Origin: Typha latifolia
Lineage: Eukaryota > Streptophyta > Magnoliopsida > Poales > Typhaceae
Assembly (NCBI GenBank): GCA_019914945.1
Contig: CM034107.1
Span: 2,976,001-3,040,000, forward strand
Reading direction: 5' to 3'
Length of the DNA: 64,000 bases
In this document: piece after piece, positions 62,739-64,000 of the stretch
Position numbering within the stretch: position 1 is the first letter of the stretch
Layout of the letters: the number at the start of each line of letters is the position of its first letter
The notes under the pieces: model-generated
What the model was told of the DNA's origin: nothing
The model's database searches: none
Seen by the model: only the letters and a program-made list of their open reading frames with translations
Translations under genes and position numbers: made by a program

Positions 62739-64000
62739 GGTTCCAAATCCCCAAGCTTATTTCAATCCCTAAAAAACCACAAGATTCCCTCTTTAATTCA
62801 TCCTCCACAAATACAAAGGAAAAAAATAACAATTAGGGTCAATTAAATCAACGAAGGAGAAGAACAAAAACGAAAGAAAAAAAAAATTGAACCAATTCGC
62901 ATCACGAAATACTACGAAGCAATCAAGCGATCAGTCAAACCTTGGCAATCAGAGTAAGGCGATTGGTGGCGTACGGATTGGGTAGAGGAGTTCGATCGAC
63001 GAACCGGGGCGGAATAGAGGAGGATTAGATCTCGAGATCGATCGCGTGCGGGCAGACGACGACGAGGTCCGAGGGTAAAGAGAGCGATGATTTTGTGAAG
63101 GGCGATGATAAGTAGACTCTATATTATCTATTGTTACTCTTTCGGATCCGGACACGGATATCTAATCGAGCCCGAACTGTATATTAATATATTTACTTAC
63201 TTATTTATTACTGTATATAAATTGGAGCTCTGTCAGATATATAATCGGATCTTTATTGTGCCAAACCAGATCCGAGTCATTCAATAAATGGATACTACTA
63301 AGATACACATCCATGTTAATGGATCCGGGTTGGATGATTCAGATCCGATGACACCCGTTGAAGTTCTACATTGTTAATTGAGGGCGTACAACTTTAATTT
63401 AGAGGAGGTGTATATATAAGCTATTTGATGATGGCATCGCTTCTTCTTTTTTTTACTACTTTTAATTTTATTTATTACAAAGTTTATTCTTGTTAAATTC
63501 TAACTCTTTCATATATTTCATGAGTGATCTTTGATTCCTAGATTTTTTTTTATAAAATTATTTTTTTATTAGTCAAGTATATATATATATATATATATAT
63601 ATAAGTCGACTACAAGGTAAATTATTTTACTAAACATGAGATCTCGATAATTATTTTGTATGCTATATATGCGCCGCAGTCACCTCCAAACTTTTTTTTA
63701 AACAAAGTGTATATATTTTTTTAATATAGATTATAAGCTCACAGGCTAATTTTACAATTAGATAAAAAACATATTCTATCTGATATATAAATTTAATAAT
63801 TAAATTAATTTTTATATCTAAACTATATGGATTTAATAGTGTCGTATAGATAATTGAATTATTGATAGGACTCCACCACTAAAGCTATAATAGAAACATA
63901 TTTTTGTCGCTAGACATTTTTTTTACTATCGACAGAATTTGTAAATGGTATATAAAGAATACAAATATAACTTTCGTAATAATCCATGTTGTATAATTAG
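62739..64000. other. SNF7 promoter and leader, then AT-rich DNA
   Basis: The SNF7 5' region up to about 63110 includes a GC-richer stretch (62990-63080) likely to hold the first leader exon. Beyond it is AT-rich DNA with GGATCC/GGATCCGG-like motifs near 63143 and 63318 and a (TA)n tract at 63579-63603. No gene seen. Confidence 0.5.

Overview
This is a 64 kb piece of an AT-rich plant nuclear genome. The signs are spliced genes with GT-AG and some GC-AG introns, long (CT)n/(GA)n and (TA)n microsatellites, small inverted-repeat transposons, a chloroplast transit-type protein, an isoprenylated HMA protein, GH17-X8 and subtilase families, and CC-NBS-LRR resistance genes. It is an angiosperm. A monocot is plausible, but I cannot prove that from the window. 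No viral, plasmid or prokaryotic segment was seen.

Layout: (1) 576-988 (+), the 3' end of a STAR/KH RNA-binding protein. (2) 2333-2548 (-), a possible 71-aa membrane peptide. (3) 4396-8933 (-), a complete 14-exon raffinose synthase / alkaline alpha-galactosidase family gene with a plastid-transit-like N-terminal extension. (4) 9384-13103 and 15212-21094 (-), two intact tandem 11-exon subtilases of the AIR3/SBT5 type. (5) 21.1-24.9 kb, AT-rich DNA with two copies of one inverted-repeat element. (6) 24960-25446 and 27065-27703 (+), two small secreted peptides sharing an 8-cysteine pattern that I do not recognise. (7) 28027-30927 (-), a GPI-anchored GH17 beta-1,3-glucanase with an X8 domain. (8) 33068-36570 (+), a decaying cluster of HMA-like proteins: one intact gene with a CaaX box, one exon relic and one frameshifted copy. 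(9) 39796-40893 (-), plastid SUFE1. (10) 42389-44066 (-), cytosolic fructose-bisphosphate aldolase, with a 512-bp hAT-type element upstream. (11) 46919-53937 (-), a truncated and a complete CC-NBS-LRR gene in tandem. (12) 58430-62738 (-), the ESCRT-III subunit SNF7/VPS32.

The genes do not form one pathway. Several bear on defence and the cell surface: the NLR pair, the HMA proteins, the subtilases, the beta-1,3-glucanase and the Cys-rich secreted peptides. KH, SUFE1 and cytosolic aldolase look like a conserved syntenic backbone (compare the Arabidopsis At4g26480-At4g26530 neighbourhood, recalled from memory), with tandemly expanding families inserted between them. G-boxes lie in the promoters of the raffinose-family gene, the first subtilase and the aldolase.

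Exon models were built by eye from splice consensus, frame continuity and family similarity. For all nine complete multi-exon models the summed exon lengths are divisible by three and give family-typical lengths where a family is known. No alignment or transcript data were available.
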